A stretch of 64,000 nt of DNA from Ferribacterium limneticum (GTDB taxonomy: Bacteria > Pseudomonadota > Gammaproteobacteria > Burkholderiales > Rhodocyclaceae), in NCBI RefSeq assembly GCF_020510565.1, contig NZ_CP075189.1, positions 186,001 to 250,000 of the forward strand, given 5' to 3'. Of this stretch, positions 28,022 to 38,155 are shown piece by piece. The notes under the pieces were generated by a model. That model worked only from the letters and a program-made list of their open reading frames with translations, made no database searches and was not told the DNA's origin. Position 1 is the first letter of the stretch. The number at the start of each line of letters is the position of its first letter. The position numbers and the translations under genes were made by a program.

Positions 28022-28596
28022 GCAGTCTTCTCCGCGCTGAGCAGTTGGTCGTCGGCTGGCAGCGGCCGGCGACCCAGCCGCTCGATTTGACCATTGCGGC
28101 CGGCGAAATCGTCGGTCTGACCGGCCCCAACGGCGTCGGCAAAAGCACGTTGCTGGCGGCTTTTGCCGGGCGGGCCAAGGTCTTTTCCGGGCGCATCGAG
28201 CAACGTCCCGGCCTCCGCCTGGCCTTGCAGCGCCAGGACGTACCGCCGGTCGTCGGCATGCCCCTGTCCGGCCGCGAATTGCTGGCGCTGACCGGAGCCG
28301 GTGCCGTCGGCCTGCCGGCCTGGCTGGCCGATCGCCTCGACATCCGCCTCGACAAACTGTCCGGCGGCCAGCGCCACTACCTGACGCTGTGGGCCGTTCT
28401 GCAAGCACCGGCCGATCTGGTCCTGCTCGACGAGCCGACCAACAACCTCGACGTGGCCGGTGTTGCCCACCTGACCGAACACCTGCGCGACCGGGCAGCG
28501 GCCGGCGCCGGCATCCTCGTCGTCAGCCACGACACGCCCTTCGTCGAGGCCGTTTGTGACCGCGTAATCGCATTGAGAGGTCACGATGTCGGCTGA
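28018..28596 (+). CDS. znuC: Metal ABC transporter ATP-binding protein (ZnuC-like, short)
   Basis: A 192-residue ABC ATPase, shorter than the usual 220-250. All motifs are intact: Walker A G-P-N-G-V-G-K-S-T, Q-loop L-A-L-Q-R-Q-D, signature L-S-G-G-Q-R-H, Walker B D-L-V-L-L-D-E-P, and the switch His in V-V-S-H-D. The missing length is at the C-terminus and around the helical domain. The start is GTG (28018), 5 nt after AAAGGAG and overlapping the znuA stop. It overlaps the permease gene by 11 nt. Confidence 0.9.
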   Translation: MSSLLRAEQLVVGWQRPATQPLDLTIAAGEIVGLTGPNGVGKSTLLAAFAGRAKVFSGRIEQRPGLRLALQRQDVPPVVGMPLSGRELLALTGAGAVGLPAWLADRLDIRLDKLSGGQRHYLTLWAVLQAPADLVLLDEPTNNLDVAGVAHLTEHLRDRAAAGAGILVVSHDTPFVEAVCDRVIALRGHDVG

Positions 28597-29350
28597 ACTT
28601 TTCCTGATTCCTTTCCTGACCGGCCTGGCCTGCGCCATCGTGCTGCCGGTGCTTGGCTGCTACCTGCGTCTGCGCGACGAATGGCTGGCGGCGCTGGCCT
28701 ATTCGCATGTCGCTGCGGCCGGTGCCTTGCTCGCCCTGGTCGCTGGCATGGCGCCGGTGCTCGGCGGGCTGGCGACGGCGGCGTTGGCCGGGGCCGGTCG
28801 GCGCCTCTTTGCCCGGCGCTTGTCCGGCGGTGCCTCCGATGCGCTATTGCTGCTGACCGGCTGGGCCGGAGCCGTGTTGCTCGCCGCCAACGCTCCGATG
28901 GCCGAACGCCTTGGTCATGCCCTGTTCGACGGCCAGCTCTACTTTGCCGGTAGCGAGCAGCTCTGGCCGGTCGCCATCGGTGGCCTCGTAGCCCTGCTCG
29001 CCCTGCGCAGCTTGTCGCCCCGTTTGTTGCTGGCCCGCGTTTATCCCGACCTCTTTCGCTTGCGCGGCCTGCCGGCCTGGCCGACTCAGGTCGGCTTCGA
29101 TCTGCTGGCGGCGCTCAGTCTGGCCATGGCAACGATGAGCCTCGGCGTCATGGGCGCCTTCGCGCTGGTCTTCATCCCGCCGTGGCTGGCCTTCCGCCGC
29201 GCTGCCAACTGGCGCTCCGGCTTGCGCTGGGCCCTGGGAATCGGCGTTCTGGCCTATGTCGCGGCTTTTGCCCTGGCGCTCGGGCTGGATCAGCCATTCG
29301 GACCGGTTCTGGCTCTCCTCTTGGTGCTAGTAGGCTTGCTCGTTGCATGA
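28586..29350 (+). CDS. znuB: Metal ABC transporter permease (ZnuB-like)
   Basis: A 254-residue ABC-3 family permease with about eight hydrophobic segments, beginning L-F-L-I-P-F-L-T-G-L-A-C-A-I-V-L-P-V-L-G-C-Y. The segment R-D-E-W-L-A-A-L-A-Y-S-H-V-A-A-A-G matches the conserved D-x-x-S-H-A region of the family. It completes a cluster of small Cys protein, porin, binding protein, ATPase and permease. No Zur box was convincing upstream of the cluster by eye. Confidence 0.88.
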   Translation: MSAELFLIPFLTGLACAIVLPVLGCYLRLRDEWLAALAYSHVAAAGALLALVAGMAPVLGGLATAALAGAGRRLFARRLSGGASDALLLLTGWAGAVLLAANAPMAERLGHALFDGQLYFAGSEQLWPVAIGGLVALLALRSLSPRLLLARVYPDLFRLRGLPAWPTQVGFDLLAALSLAMATMSLGVMGAFALVFIPPWLAFRRAANWRSGLRWALGIGVLAYVAAFALALGLDQPFGPVLALLLVLVGLLVA

Positions 29351-29395
29351 AGTCCGAGGGCATGCTAAAACTACTCCCCCGCGTGCGGAGTGGTT

Positions 29396-30700
29396 ATGGT
29401 TTTTTCCTTTTTCAAGAAGCAGGACAAAAAGATGCCCGAACGGCCGGCCGCCCGTCCGCGTGCACCGGACCCGCTGCCCGAGGCCAAGGCGCCAGTAGCA
29501 CCGCCCGAGGATCAAGCCAAGCCGCTGCCTGAGCCGCTGCCGGATCTGGAATTTACCCCCGGCAAACCGACCAAGCCCCAGCCGGCACCCGCCGCCCGCA
29601 AGCCTGAGGGGAAACCTGTAGCGCCCTTGGCGCCACTGGCTGCCGATTCCGATTTCAGCATTGACGATTTCGACAGCGACGATTTCACCGAATCCAGCGT
29701 CATGGGGATCGACGTCAATCACGACGAAGACCCGCTGCAAGCCTGTGTCGAGCAGGTTGTCGTTCTTTATGCCAACGGTCAGGACGGCGCCGCACGCTCG
29801 CTGCTCGAGACCTTCGTGCGCTCCTACCACGGCCGGGAAGGCCGGCGTTTCTGGCTCCTGCTGTTCGACCTGTTGCAGGCGACCGGCGAGCGGGCTGCTT
29901 TCGAAAAACTCGGTGCCGATTACGCCGAAGCCTGCGAAATGTCGCCGCCCACTTGGTTGCAGGAGTCGCCCGCCGCCAAACAGGCCACCGGCGCAGTCGG
30001 TCCGCGCAAGATATTCCTGCAGGGCGTGTTGACCGTGGAAGGTGCATTGCCGGTCAGCGAGCTGGCCAAACTGATTGAACAAAAAGCGCAGGTCACCGTC
30101 GATTGCACCAAGCTGATCGGTTGCGACGATGAGGTGGCCGGGCAACTGGCCGATCTGCTGAGCCGGGCCAGAAAGACCAGGTTGTCGGTGGTGCTCAGTG
30201 GTACGGATGTATTTATTGATCGCCTGAATAGCCGCATGGTCGCCGGCGATATCGCCCACGAGCCGTCCTGGCGCCTGTTGCTGGAGTTGCTCCAGCGGCA
30301 TGGCACGCAGGATGCGTTCGAAGAGCGAGCCGTCGATTACGCCGTGACCTTCGAGTTGTCCCCACCGTCGTGGGAGCCGCGCGTGGCTGCCGTCACCCCC
30401 GCGGTCTCTGCTGCCACGGCTCGCCCGGCTGACGACGCCTATTATTTGTCGGGCGAACTCAAGGGCTGCCGCTTTGACGAGCTGGTCGCTGTCATCGAGG
30501 GCGTCGAACAGCCAATCATCGACTTTTCCGGCGTGCGCCGGCTCGATTTCGTTTCGGCCGGGCAACTGGTCAATCGTCTGGCGCCGTATAAGGCGGCGGG
30601 GCGCGACATCGTCATTCGCAGCCCGAATCATCTGGTCGCCGAGCTGATGGCCGTGGTCGGCCTCAACAAGCAGGCGCGCATTCTCGTTCCCAAGTCTTAA
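29396..30700 (+). CDS. Protein with duplicated helical + STAS-like modules, unknown function
   Basis: A 434-residue soluble protein. Residues 1-90 are a charged start followed by a proline/alanine-rich linker. Two related units follow. Unit A has a helical block ending F-E-K-L-G-A-D-Y-A-E-A-C-E-M-S-P-P-T-W, then a STAS-like segment (F-L-Q-G-V-L-T-V to V-F-I-D). Unit B has the block ending F-E-E-R-A-V-D-Y-A-V-T-F-E-L-S-P-P-S-W, then S-G-E-L-K-G-C-R-F-D-E-L and I-I-D-F-S-G-V-R-R-L-D-F-V-S-A-G-Q-L. STAS domains bind partners or nucleotides in regulation and lipid transport. The stop is 12 nt before hslV, so the two are co-transcribed. I chose the ATG at 29396 over the GTG at 29390. Confidence 0.75.
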   Translation: MVFSFFKKQDKKMPERPAARPRAPDPLPEAKAPVAPPEDQAKPLPEPLPDLEFTPGKPTKPQPAPAARKPEGKPVAPLAPLAADSDFSIDDFDSDDFTESSVMGIDVNHDEDPLQACVEQVVVLYANGQDGAARSLLETFVRSYHGREGRRFWLLLFDLLQATGERAAFEKLGADYAEACEMSPPTWLQESPAAKQATGAVGPRKIFLQGVLTVEGALPVSELAKLIEQKAQVTVDCTKLIGCDDEVAGQLADLLSRARKTRLSVVLSGTDVFIDRLNSRMVAGDIAHEPSWRLLLELLQRHGTQDAFEERAVDYAVTFELSPPSWEPRVAAVTPAVSAATARPADDAYYLSGELKGCRFDELVAVIEGVEQPIIDFSGVRRLDFVSAGQLVNRLAPYKAAGRDIVIRSPNHLVAELMAVVGLNKQARILVPKS

Positions 30701-30712
30701 TCAGGAAAAATC

Positions 30713-31245
30713 ATGGAGCAATATCACGGCACGACAATCCTGTCGGTGCGCCGGGGCAATTCCGTCGCCATGGCTGGCGACGGTCAGGTCACGCTCGGCA
30801 ACATCGTCATCAAGGCTACCGCGAGGAAAGTACGTCGCCTGTACAACGGTCGCATCCTGGCCGGCTTCGCGGGTGGCACGGCCGATGCCTTTACGCTGTT
30901 CGAGCGCTTCGAGGCCAAACTCGACAAGCATCAGGGTAACCTGCTGCGTTCGGCCGTCGAGCTGGCCAAGGACTGGCGTTCCGACCGCGCCCTGCGCCGG
31001 CTGGAAGCCATGCTGTCAGTGGCCGACAAGGAGGTTTCGCTGATCATCACCGGCAACGGTGACGTGCTGGAACCCGAGCAGGGCATCGTCGCCATCGGCT
31101 CAGGCGGCTCGTATGCGCAAAGCGCCGCGCGTGCCTTGCTGGAAAATACCGACTTGGCGCCGCGCGAGATCGTCACCAAGTCGCTGGAGATCGCCGGCGA
31201 CATTTGCATCTACACCAACCGAAATTTCACGATCGAGGTGCTGGA

Positions 31246-31249
<4 letters not shown>
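30713..31249 (+). CDS. hslV: ATP-dependent protease peptidase subunit HslV
   Basis: The 178-residue proteasome-like peptidase of HslUV. The N-terminal threonine nucleophile is Thr7, after M-E-Q-Y-H-G; the propeptide should be removed. Further marks are [16 protein letters not shown] and [16 protein letters not shown]. It overlaps hslU by 4 nt (ATGA). No separate heat-shock promoter fits in the 12 nt upstream, so control must come from farther upstream. Confidence 0.98.
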
Positions 31250-32586
<1,337 letters not shown>

Positions 32587-32607
32587 GCGCTAAGGGCTTT
32601 CCCGACT

Positions 32608-32632
32608 GTGCGGGTGGCAACGCTGCCCGCAC
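32608..32632 (+). terminator. Hairpin after hslU, possible weak terminator
   Basis: GTGCGGG pairs with CCCGCAC (7 bp) across an 11-base loop 21 bp past the hslU stop. No run of T follows, only AATCCCGTTTATT, so termination by this hairpin alone is doubtful. Confidence 0.4.
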
Positions 32633-32671
32633 AATCCCGTTTATTGTCTATCCCCGTTCGAGGCCCTCCGT

Positions 32672-33559
32672 TTGGACGAGCAAAGCCTGAGTTTCCGTCT
32701 GCTGGCCATCCTCTTTCCCATTTTCGGGATTGTGGCCGCCGGCTATTTCTATGGCCGCAAGCACAAGCCGGAAATGGCCGTGGCCAACCGGCTGAACATG
32801 GACGTCTTCGTGCCGGCTCTGGTTTTCGCGGCGATGGCCGGCAAGTCTTTCGACCTGACCGCCTACGCGCCGCTGGCCCTCGGCGGCTTTCTCGTTCTGG
32901 CGACCTGCGGCCTGCTCGCTTGGCCAATTGCCCGGCTATTCGGCATCCAGGCAAAAACGCTGGTGCCGCCGATGCTGTTCAACAACTCCGGCAACATCGG
33001 CCTGCCACTCGCCGTGCTGGCCTGGGGTGAAGCGGCGTTGCCGGCGGCGGTGATTCTGTTCATGGTCGAGAACACGCTGCATTTTTCGTTCGGCGCCCGT
33101 CTGCTCGATCCGACGACGCGCATCCTGACGCTGTGGCGCATCCCCGTCGTGTTTGCCGCCATCGCCGGGCTGGCCGTGGCCTTGATCAAAATCCCCATCT
33201 GGACGCCGCTGGTCATCGCCATCAAGATGCTCGGCGACGTTTCCGTGCCCCTGCTGCTCTTCTCGCTCGGCGTGCGCATGACCGACGTGTCGTTCAGCGA
33301 ATGGAAGGTGGCGGTGGGCAGCGCTGTGTTGCGACCGGTGGCCGGCATGTTGATCGCAGCCGGTGTCATTCAGTTGCTCGGCTTGCAGGGCCGGGATGCG
33401 GCGATGCTGTTCGTCTTCGGTGCGCTGCCGCCGGCCGTGCTCAACTTCCTGTTCGCCGAGCGCTACAAGCAGGAACCACAGCGTGTGGCGTCGATCGTGC
33501 TGATCGGCAATCTGGCGGCCTTGCTTTTCCTGCCGCTGGCGCTGGCTTACGTGCTTTGA
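32672..33559 (+). CDS. AEC family transporter (auxin efflux carrier type)
   Basis: A 295-residue membrane protein with about ten hydrophobic segments, of the AEC family that exports organic acids or similar solutes. The first helix L-L-A-I-L-F-P-I-F-G-I-V-A-A-G-Y-F and the central P-P-M-L-F-N-N-S-G-N-I-G-L-P-L match the family. The start is a TTG at 32672 behind GAGG at a long spacing; an ATG is not available at the N-terminus. Substrate is unknown. The stop codon forms the first base of a dispersed repeat. Confidence 0.87.
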   Translation: MDEQSLSFRLLAILFPIFGIVAAGYFYGRKHKPEMAVANRLNMDVFVPALVFAAMAGKSFDLTAYAPLALGGFLVLATCGLLAWPIARLFGIQAKTLVPPMLFNNSGNIGLPLAVLAWGEAALPAAVILFMVENTLHFSFGARLLDPTTRILTLWRIPVVFAAIAGLAVALIKIPIWTPLVIAIKMLGDVSVPLLLFSLGVRMTDVSFSEWKVAVGSAVLRPVAGMLIAAGVIQLLGLQGRDAAMLFVFGALPPAVLNFLFAERYKQEPQRVASIVLIGNLAALLFLPLALAYVL

Positions 33560-33591
33560 TTTTGGCCGTTTTTTCCGGTTGACCGTAGCAA
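33559..33591 (-). repeat. Dispersed 35-bp repeat, copy 8 (stop-overlapping)
   Basis: The plus strand reads ATTTTGGCCG, a T run, then TTCCGGTTGACCGTAGCA. Its first base is the last base of the AEC transporter stop codon, and its end lies 8 bp from the Hsp15 stop. It fills the gap between two convergent genes. Confidence 0.88.
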
Positions 33592-33598
33592 TGCCGAT

Positions 33599-33973
33599 TT
33601 ACCGGCCGTAACGGTCCATCTGGCGCCGGTCGCGCTTGGTCGGCCGGCCGTGGATGACGGCGGCGGGATCCTGAACAAACTGCCGGCTGTCACGCGCCGT
33701 TTCGCGGGCGCTGATGCTTTCCGGTGTTTCTTCGTAAAGCAGCCGGGCTTCCGGCGCCGGGCCGCGTTTGTCGGACAGGCCTTTGACCGTCACTTCCCAG
33801 CGCGTTTCGCTATTGGCGATGTCGAGCTGGTCGCCGACCTTGATCTCGCGCGCCGGCTTGATGGTCGCGCCATTGACCTTCACCTTGCCGCCGCTGACCG
33901 CGTCGCTGGCCAGCGAGCGCGTCTTGAAAAAACGTGCTGCCCACAGCCATTTATCGACGCGCAAACCGCTCAC
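33599..33973 (-). CDS. hslR: Heat-shock protein 15-like, S4-domain RNA-binding protein
   Basis: A 124-residue protein with an N-terminal S4 domain (R-V-D-K-W-L-W-A-A-R-F-F-K-T-R and V-N-G-A-T-I-K-P-A-R-E) and a basic C-terminal tail (K-R-D-R-R-Q-M-D-R). Hsp15 binds free 50S subunits carrying a nascent chain and helps recycle stalled ribosomes (family knowledge). It overlaps the lysA stop by 4 nt, so lptM, lysA and hslR form one operon. Confidence 0.92.
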   Translation of the reverse strand: MSGLRVDKWLWAARFFKTRSLASDAVSGGKVKVNGATIKPAREIKVGDQLDIANSETRWEVTVKGLSDKRGPAPEARLLYEETPESISARETARDSRQFVQDPAAVIHGRPTKRDRRQMDRYGR

Positions 33974-35232
33974 TTCGGGAGGAGGGACTCACCGGCGTAA
34001 AGCTGCTCGACCGTTTCGCGCTGGCGAATGACGTGGATCTGGTCACCATCGACCATCACTTCAACTGCGCGTGGCCGAGTGTTGTAGTTCGAGGCCATGG
34101 CCATGCCGTAGGCGCCGGCCGACATCACGGCCAGCAGATCGCCGGCTTCGACGGCGAGCGGGCGGGCCTGGCCGAGGAAATCGCCGGTTTCGCAAACCGG
34201 GCCGACGACGTCGTACTCGGTGGCAGCACCAGTGCGCGGGACGACGGGCAGGATGTCGTGCCAGGCCTCGTAGAGCGCTGGCCGCATCAGATCGTTCATG
34301 GCGGCGTCGATGATGGCGAAATTCTTCGCTTCACCTTCTTTCAGGTATTCGATGCGGGTGAGCAGCAGGCCGGCATTGCCAACCAGCCGGCGACCGGGTT
34401 CGAGGACGACCTGCAAGCCGCGCCCGGCCAGCTTGTCGAGCAGCGGCGTCAGGTAGGAGGCGACGGTCGGCTGTACCTGTTCGGCGTTGTACTTGATGCC
34501 AAGGCCGCCACCGAGGTCGAGGTGATGAATGTGGATGCCTTCGGCCGCCATCTGGTCAACCAGGGCCAGAATGCGGTCGAGCGCTTCGACAAACGGTGAC
34601 GGGTCGAGCAGTTGCGAGCCGATGTGGCAGTCGATGCCGGCGACTTCGATATTCGGCAAGGCAGCGGCGCGGCGATAGAGCGCCAGTGCGTTGTCGTAAG
34701 CGACGCCGAACTTGGCGCCCTTGAGGCCGGTCGAAATGTACGGGTGCGTCTTCGGGTCCACGTTCGGATTGACGCGCAGGCTGATCGGCGCCTTCTTGCC
34801 GCTCCGGCCGGCGACGTCGTTGAGGCGTTCCAGCTCGGCGGCGGATTCGACGTTGAAGCAGAAAATGCCGACTTCGAGCGCAAGCTTCATCTCGTCAGCC
34901 GTCTTGCCGACGCCCGAGAAAACGACCTTCTTCGGGTCGGCACCAGCGGCCAGCACGCGTTGCAGTTCGCCGCCGGAAACGATGTCGAAGCCAGCGCCGA
35001 GGCGGGCGAAGACATTGAGGATGGCGAGATTGGAGTTGGCTTTGACGGCGTAGCAGACCAACGCGCCTTGGCCAGCGGGATGGCCGCCGAGAACGTCATG
35101 GAATTCGCGCAATGAGGCTTCCAGCGCGGAGCGGGAATAAACGTAGGCCGGCGTGCCGAATTGATCGGCAATAGCGGGCAGGGCGACGGATTCGGCGTGC
35201 AGCACGCCGTTTTTAAGGGCAAATTGGGTCAT
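33970..35232 (-). CDS. lysA: Diaminopimelate decarboxylase
   Basis: The 420-residue PLP enzyme makes lysine from meso-diaminopimelate. The PLP lysine is in V-C-Y-A-V-K-A-N-S-N, and H-I-G-S-Q-L, G-G-G-L-G-I and V-C-E-T-G-D-F-L match the fold-III decarboxylase motifs. It is preceded by lptM with a 4-nt overlap and followed by hslR with a 4-nt overlap. Confidence 0.97.
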   Translation of the reverse strand: MTQFALKNGVLHAESVALPAIADQFGTPAYVYSRSALEASLREFHDVLGGHPAGQGALVCYAVKANSNLAILNVFARLGAGFDIVSGGELQRVLAAGADPKKVVFSGVGKTADEMKLALEVGIFCFNVESAAELERLNDVAGRSGKKAPISLRVNPNVDPKTHPYISTGLKGAKFGVAYDNALALYRRAAALPNIEVAGIDCHIGSQLLDPSPFVEALDRILALVDQMAAEGIHIHHLDLGGGLGIKYNAEQVQPTVASYLTPLLDKLAGRGLQVVLEPGRRLVGNAGLLLTRIEYLKEGEAKNFAIIDAAMNDLMRPALYEAWHDILPVVPRTGAATEYDVVGPVCETGDFLGQARPLAVEAGDLLAVMSAGAYGMAMASNYNTRPRAVEVMVDGDQIHVIRQRETVEQLYAGESLLPK

Positions 35233-35390
35233 GGGGCTTTGGGGCTGGTGGTCGTGCTAACATTCTTGGCGGCTGGCTTGGCGTTGCCAAGCAGCGGTTC
35301 AGACGCCGGGCCGGGTGGCCGTTCAAGTTGGCCTTTCATGCCGCAGGCAGCAAGGCTCAGGATAATCAGCAAGGCGGCGATTCTGGACAT
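35229..35390 (-). CDS. lptM: LptM-like small lipoprotein (YifL family)
   Basis: A 53-residue frame starts at the ATG at 35390 and ends in TGA overlapping the lysA ATG by 4 nt. It encodes a lipoprotein signal (I-A-A-L-L-I-I-L-S-L-A-A-C) with the lipobox cysteine at residue 16. G-M-K-G-Q-L follows, matching the C-G-x-K-G-x-L mark of LptM, which helps the LptD lipopolysaccharide translocon assemble. The proline-rich tail is typical. Position before lysA and next to cyaY is the usual one. Confidence 0.88.
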   Translation of the reverse strand: MSRIAALLIILSLAACGMKGQLERPPGPASEPLLGNAKPAAKNVSTTTSPKAP

Positions 35391-35431
35391 GTTCGGGGCG
35401 CTGTCAGCGAAGAGCGGGATGGTAGCACACG

Positions 35432-35749
35432 ATGGATGACAAGGAATTCAACACCCTGGCCGAGGCGACGCTGGCCAGGATCGATGCGGCGCTCGAAGCC
35501 AGCGGGGCGGATGTGGACTGCCAGTTGGCGGCTGGCGGCGTGCTCGAAATCGAGTTTGACGACGGCAGCAAGATCATCGTCAACCGCCATGGAGTCGCTC
35601 GGGAAATCTGGGTCGCCGCGCGTTCGGGCGGTTTCCATTTTCGCTGGGACGGCACTGTCTGGCGCGATACCCGCGATGCCGCCGAACTGATGGAAAAACT
35701 GTCAACGCTCGCCAGCCAGCAGGCCGGCGAGACGATCCAACTGCGCTGA
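35432..35749 (+). CDS. cyaY: Frataxin-like iron-sulfur assembly protein CyaY
   Basis: A 105-residue frataxin. The acidic first helix (D-D-K-E-F-N-T-L-A-E-A-T-L) and the strand motif G-G-V-L-E-I-E-F-D-D-G-S-K-I-I-V-N-R match CyaY, followed by Q-P-like E-I-W-V-A-A-R-S-G-G-F-H-F. It regulates cysteine desulfurase and handles iron for Fe-S assembly. It is divergent to lptM-lysA over 41 bp. It ends directly against the ponA stop, without overlap. Confidence 0.95.
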   Translation: MDDKEFNTLAEATLARIDAALEASGADVDCQLAAGGVLEIEFDDGSKIIVNRHGVAREIWVAARSGGFHFRWDGTVWRDTRDAAELMEKLSTLASQQAGETIQLR

Positions 35750-38065
35750 TCAGTCGGTTGGTGGTGCGCTGAGGTCCGGAGTCGGCAACGGAGCGGTTTC
35801 CTGGGCTTCTTCCTCCGGTGGTTTCTCCTTCGCCGCATTCTCGGCGTAGATGTAGCTCCGCTCCCGGCCTTCGCCGGTGGCTATCAATCCTTCCGGTGGT
35901 TGCGGGAGCAGCGTCGGTACATCCTTGAGCGCCCGGCTCATATAGCCAATCCAGATCGGCAGCGCCGCGGAGCCGCCAGTTTCCTTGTCGCCAAGTTTCC
36001 TCGGTTGGTCAAAACCGATCCATGCACATCCACTAACCGTCATCTGATAGCCACAGAACCAGGCATCCAGGTACTCGTTGGTCGTGCCAGTCTTGCCGGC
36101 CAGATCATGTCGTTTCAGGATCGCCGACGCCTTGGCGGCTGTGCCGTAGATGGTGACGTCACGCAGCATGGCATCCATCATGAAGGCATTGCGCGGGTCG
36201 ATGACGCGGGAGTCTTCATTGCCGGCCTCGGTCGCCGCCGATAGAGCCAGCACCTGATTTCCGCCGTCGCGAATTTCGCGGACGACGAAGGGATTGACCC
36301 GGAAGCCACCGTTGGCGAAGACCGAATAGGCAGTCACCATCTGCCACGGCGTGACCGACCCGGCGCCGAGAGCCATGGTCAGGTAAGGCGGATGCTTGGC
36401 GGCATCGAAACCAAAGCGCGCTGAGTAGTCCTGGGCGTAATGCGTGCCGATAGACTGGAGAATGCGAATCGAAACCATGTTCTTCGACTTGGCCAGCGCC
36501 GTGCGCATGCGCATCGGGCCTTCGTACTTGCCGTCGTAGTTATGCGGTTCCCAGGCGGCGGCGCCGGTCTGGCTGGCCGGGATGACGATAGGCTCGTCGG
36601 CGATGACGCTATTGGGGCCGTAACCTTTTTCCAGCGAAGCGGAGTAAATGAAGGGTTTGAAGCTGGAACCCGGCTGCCGCCAAGCCTGAGTGACATGGTT
36701 GAACTTGTTGCGGTTGAAATCAAAGCCACCAACCAGGGCACGAATGGCCCCATCTTTCGGGTCGACCGCAACGAAAGCAGACTCGACTTCCGGTAGCTGG
36801 CTGATCTGCCAGCTACCCTTGTCATCTTTTTGCAGGCGAACGATGGCGCTGCGCTTGAGCCGCTTGTTTGGCGGCGCCTTGTCATCGAGCATCCGGGCGG
36901 CAAATTTCATGGCATCGCCGGTCAGATTTACGACCTCCCCTCCTTTGCGATAAACCTTGATGTGTTTGGCGTCGGCCGCCAGAACCAGAGCCGGAATCAG
37001 ATCCCCGGCATCGGGGATGTCCTGCAGTGCTTCATCGATTGCCTCGTCCTGGTCAGACTTGATGTCCTTCATGTCGAGATAGGATTCGGCGCCCCGGTAG
37101 CCGTGCCGCCGGTCGTAGTCCATGACCCCTTTGCGCAAGCTATTGTAGGCAGCCTCCTGTTCGGCCTTGATCACCGTCGTGTAAACTTTCATGCCGCGCG
37201 AGTACACCTCGTCGGGAAAACGCTCGGCAGCGATCTGCCGGGCCATTTCGGCTACGTATTCGGCGTGGACAGCATATTCGGCCAGTTCGCGTTTGACGAC
37301 CAGCGGCTCCTTGAGTGCCGCTTCGTGCTGTGTCTCGGTGATATGGCCCAGTTCGCGCATCCGGCGCAGAACGTAATGCTGCCGAAGCCTGGCGCGGTTC
37401 GGATTGACGATCGGGTTATAGGCCGACGGCGCCTTGGGTAGTCCAGCCAGCATCGCGGCTTCGGCAATCGATATGTCTTTTAGTGGTTTGCCGAAATAAA
37501 TCTGGGATGCTGCCGCGAAACCATAAGCGCGCTGGCCAAGGAAAATCTGGTTGATGTACAACTCGAAAATCTGGTCCTTCGAGAGGTTGCTTTCTATTTT
37601 GAAGGAAAGAAGGGCCTCGTAAAGCTTGCGGGTGTAAGTTTTTTCGCCAGTCAAAAAAAAGTTGCGCGCAACCTGCTGGGTAATAGTCGAGGCACCCTGC
37701 CGTTTGCCGCCGCCGACCAGGTTGGCACCAATTGCTCGCACGACGCCTGTGTAGTCGATGCCGCCATGCTGGTAAAACCGGTCATCCTCGGCCGCCAGGA
37801 TTGCATGTTTCATGACTGCCGGGACGTCTGCGATCGCCACCACGGCGCGGCGCTCCTCGCCAAATTCGCCGATCAGGAATCCGTCGGCGGTGTACACACG
37901 TAAAGGTATCTTTGGCCGGTAGTCGGTTAGTACCTCAAGCGATGGCAGGTTGGGGTAGGTCAGGACAAGAACAATCAACGCCATCGCCACTACGATGGCA
38001 ACAAGGCCGATCAAAAATATGACAGGGTAAATAACTAGGCGCAGCGCCGAAGGTAAGGAGGGCAC
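35750..38065 (-). CDS. ponA: Penicillin-binding protein 1A
   Basis: A 771-residue bifunctional peptidoglycan synthase. A membrane anchor covers residues 10-36. The GT51 glycosyltransferase has its catalytic Glu93 in A-A-E-D-D-R-F-Y and G-A-S-T-I-T-Q-Q. The transpeptidase has S467-x-x-K470 (Q-P-G-S-S-F-K), a S-K-N motif and K-T-G-T-T. An OB-type insert lies between, around residues 310-430, and the C-terminus is proline/glutamate-rich. The start is GTG at 38065 with no strong ribosome site visible, so the start is uncertain. It is divergent to pilM, a conserved arrangement. Confidence 0.95.
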   Translation of the reverse strand: MPSLPSALRLVIYPVIFLIGLVAIVVAMALIVLVLTYPNLPSLEVLTDYRPKIPLRVYTADGFLIGEFGEERRAVVAIADVPAVMKHAILAAEDDRFYQHGGIDYTGVVRAIGANLVGGGKRQGASTITQQVARNFFLTGEKTYTRKLYEALLSFKIESNLSKDQIFELYINQIFLGQRAYGFAAASQIYFGKPLKDISIAEAAMLAGLPKAPSAYNPIVNPNRARLRQHYVLRRMRELGHITETQHEAALKEPLVVKRELAEYAVHAEYVAEMARQIAAERFPDEVYSRGMKVYTTVIKAEQEAAYNSLRKGVMDYDRRHGYRGAESYLDMKDIKSDQDEAIDEALQDIPDAGDLIPALVLAADAKHIKVYRKGGEVVNLTGDAMKFAARMLDDKAPPNKRLKRSAIVRLQKDDKGSWQISQLPEVESAFVAVDPKDGAIRALVGGFDFNRNKFNHVTQAWRQPGSSFKPFIYSASLEKGYGPNSVIADEPIVIPASQTGAAAWEPHNYDGKYEGPMRMRTALAKSKNMVSIRILQSIGTHYAQDYSARFGFDAAKHPPYLTMALGAGSVTPWQMVTAYSVFANGGFRVNPFVVREIRDGGNQVLALSAATEAGNEDSRVIDPRNAFMMDAMLRDVTIYGTAAKASAILKRHDLAGKTGTTNEYLDAWFCGYQMTVSGCAWIGFDQPRKLGDKETGGSAALPIWIGYMSRALKDVPTLLPQPPEGLIATGEGRERSYIYAENAAKEKPPEEEAQETAPLPTPDLSAPPTD

Positions 38066-38155
38066 GGTGGTCTGATGGGTGAAATGGGAGTTGCGCGGAT
38101 TATACGCTGGGGTAAATCGGCGCCGTGAAATTGCTTTACATGCCTAGATGTTATT

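Noticed and set aside
30024..30046. GTTGACCGTGGAAGG inside the STAS-like gene as a repeat copy
   Set aside because: Only the core half matches; the GGCC and T run are absent.
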